Shown piece after piece: positions 5,197 through 6,482 of a DNA stretch of 6,482 nt. The translations under genes were made by a program, and so were the position numbers. Below the pieces are notes generated by a model. That model searched no databases and was not told the origin of the DNA. It saw only the letters and a list, made by a program, of their open reading frames with translations. Each line of letters starts with the position of its first letter. Positions within the stretch are counted from its first letter, which is position 1. Source of the DNA: Chloroflexota bacterium (GTDB lineage: Bacteria > Chloroflexota > Anaerolineae > Anaerolineales > Villigracilaceae). The stretch covers positions 1 to 6,482 of the forward strand of contig VGOX01000133.1 in NCBI GenBank assembly GCA_016875755.1, in the 5' to 3' direction.

Positions 5197-6482
5197 ATGA
5201 AACGATTACGCTGGCAGATTCTGGTTGTTGCCGTCACGCTTGTCATTGTGGCGCTGTTGCTGCTTAGTCAACAGCCAGTAAGTGTGGTGACATTGCCCGA
5301 AGCCGCGCCAGGCGGGATTTATACCGAAGCGCTGGTGGGCTCGATGGGGCGCATGAATCCCATGTTGGATTGGAACAATTCCGTTGATCGGGATATCAAC
5401 CGCCTGCTTTTTAGCGGGTTGGTTAAGTTTGACAGCCGCGGCTTGCCCCAGCCAGATCTGGCGGATTCGTGGGGCGCATCCTCCGATGGGACGATCTACA
5501 ATTTTTCCATTCGGCAGAATGCGGTCTGGCATGACGGGCAGCCCGTCACCAGTGATGATGTCCTCTTTACCGTCGAATTGATCAAAAGTTCTGGCTCGCT
5601 CTTCCCGCAGGATATCAAAGAGCTGTGGTCGCAGATCGAGGTCAAGCGCCTCGATGACAAGACCTTTCAGTTCAAACTCCCCGAGCCGTTCGCTCCATTT
5701 TTGGATTATGCAACCTTTGGCATTTTGCCAAAGCATATACTGGAAAGCATCCCTGCCGACCAGTTGGCAAGTGCGGAGTTCAACCTCAACCCGATTGGTT
5801 CGGGTCCCTATAAATTTGAGCGCCTGCTCACCAGTGGTGGACAGATCACCGGGGTGGTGCTTGCTGCAAATGAAGCGTACTTTATCCGCCCGCCATTTGT
5901 GGAGCAAGTGGTCTTCCGTTTTTACCCAACCTCCGCCGCGGCATTCGATGCCTATAAACGGGGTGAAGTGATCGGCATCGGCCAGATTTCCAATGATATT
6001 CTGGAAGCCGCCTTGCAAGAGCCTTCGCTCTCGGTCTATACCAGCCGCCTGCCTCAAATGGGGCTTGTCTTTCTAAACTTGAACAATCCCTCGGTTTCCT
6101 TTTTGCAAAATGAGAACGTCCGCCGCGCACTCTTGCTTGGTGTGAACCGCAATATCATCGTCTCGCATATTCTCAAAGGTCAGGCCATCATTGCAGACAG
6201 CCCGATTTTGTCTGGCTCATGGGCATATTACGAGGAGATCGAAAAATTCCCCTATGACCCAGACGCCGCCATGCAACTGCTCAAGGCAGAGGGATTTGTC
6301 GTCCCCGCAGGCAGTGACGTACGGGCAAAAGACGGTCAACCCTTAACCTTTAGCCTGGTTCACCCTAATGACGAAATCCATACGCTGATCGCTCAATCCA
6401 TTCAAGCAGATTGGGCGTTGATCGGTGTGCGCATCGACTTGCAGCCCGTTGCTTATGATGCGTTGGTCAATGATTACCTCGC
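5197..6482 (+). CDS. Family 5 extracytoplasmic solute-binding protein of an ABC transporter (3' end outside window)
   Basis: The frame is open from ATG 5197 to the right edge: 428 codons with no stop. An in-frame TAA at 5191-5193 makes this the first possible ATG. It belongs to the DppA/OppA-like family that delivers peptides or other small solutes to an ABC permease. Residues 8-24 form a hydrophobic helix after MKRLRWQ. There is no lipobox Cys, so it is an uncleaved anchor or a plain signal peptide rather than a lipoprotein. Family landmarks: INRLLFSGLVKFD and LADSWGASSDGTIYNFSIRQNAVWHDGQPVTSDDV shape (68-122), the NPIGSGPYKF motif (198-207), ENVRRALLLGVNR (306-318), and FPYDPDAAMQLLKAEGF (351-367). 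Typical members exceed 500 residues, so perhaps 100-150 are missing. No Shine-Dalgarno is visible before the ATG. The ligand cannot be inferred; permease genes would be expected downstream. Confidence 0.92.
   Translation, partial: MKRLRWQILVVAVTLVIVALLLLSQQPVSVVTLPEAAPGGIYTEALVGSMGRMNPMLDWNNSVDRDINRLLFSGLVKFDSRGLPQPDLADSWGASSDGTIYNFSIRQNAVWHDGQPVTSDDVLFTVELIKSSGSLFPQDIKELWSQIEVKRLDDKTFQFKLPEPFAPFLDYATFGILPKHILESIPADQLASAEFNLNPIGSGPYKFERLLTSGGQITGVVLAANEAYFIRPPFVEQVVFRFYPTSAAAFDAYKRGEVIGIGQISNDILEAALQEPSLSVYTSRLPQMGLVFLNLNNPSVSFLQNENVRRALLLGVNRNIIVSHILKGQAIIADSPILSGSWAYYEEIEKFPYDPDAAMQLLKAEGFVVPAGSDVRAKDGQPLTFSLVHPNDEIHTLIAQSIQADWALIGVRIDLQPVAYDALVNDYL

Noticed and set aside
5206..6057. 283-codon minus-strand open frame opposite the solute-binding protein gene
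   Set aside because: The plus-strand frame contains ordered family 5 binding-protein motifs and remains open to the edge. The antisense frame has no recognisable motif and arises from codon bias.
1..6482. tRNA, rRNA, CRISPR arrays, riboswitches, phage or toxin-antitoxin genes
   Set aside because: I looked for regularly spaced repeats, cloverleaf-like segments and small paired ORFs in the intergenic regions and saw none that could be supported.

Overview
The window reads like a piece of a chromosome from an uncultured or little-studied Chloroflexota bacterium, probably class Anaerolineae. This rests on family-level impressions: a membrane-anchored parvulin with a long Thr/Pro/Ala-rich 'TPQPTSTP'-type linker, a short SecG ending in an isoleucine run, the PHP protein, and mid-GC codon use. 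No rRNA or marker phylogeny is available here, so the phylum is likely and the class is tentative.

Layout. Bases 1-630 (+) hold the decayed remains of an HD-GYP domain gene. It has lost its 5' end and carries an in-frame amber codon before its last ~37 codons. A strong bidirectional terminator (681-728) separates it from a minus-strand block. Read in the direction of transcription (right to left), that block is a PHP-family metal-dependent phosphoesterase (4541-3480), then rpsF (3298-3014), ssb (2973-2554), rpsR (2532-2242) and a membrane-anchored PpiC/SurA-like peptidyl-prolyl isomerase (2152-770). rpsF-ssb-rpsR is the classic S6-SSB-S18 operon. Its leader can fold into a stacked hairpin that pairs part of the rpsF Shine-Dalgarno sequence, a candidate for S6:S18 autoregulation. 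A 14-bp hairpin between rpsR and the isomerase gene may partly uncouple the two.

The 336-base gap between the PHP gene and the divergent secG holds a compact MITE-like imperfect palindrome (4635-4803). It has 16-bp terminal inverted repeats (14/16 identical) and is flanked by 8-bp direct repeats that look like a target-site duplication. It sits five bases upstream of the -35 box of a near-consensus secG promoter. secG (4878-5102, +) ends at an intrinsic terminator. It is followed by the 5' part of a family 5 extracytoplasmic solute-binding protein (5197 to the window end, open at the right edge).

Functionally, most genes are housekeeping: ribosome assembly (S6, S18), replication and repair (SSB), protein export (SecG) and folding outside the membrane (PpiC), plus nutrient or peptide uptake. 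I found no convincing new multi-gene system. The parts most worth a second look are the MITE-like element next to the secG promoter, the rpsF leader structure, and the broken HD-GYP gene.
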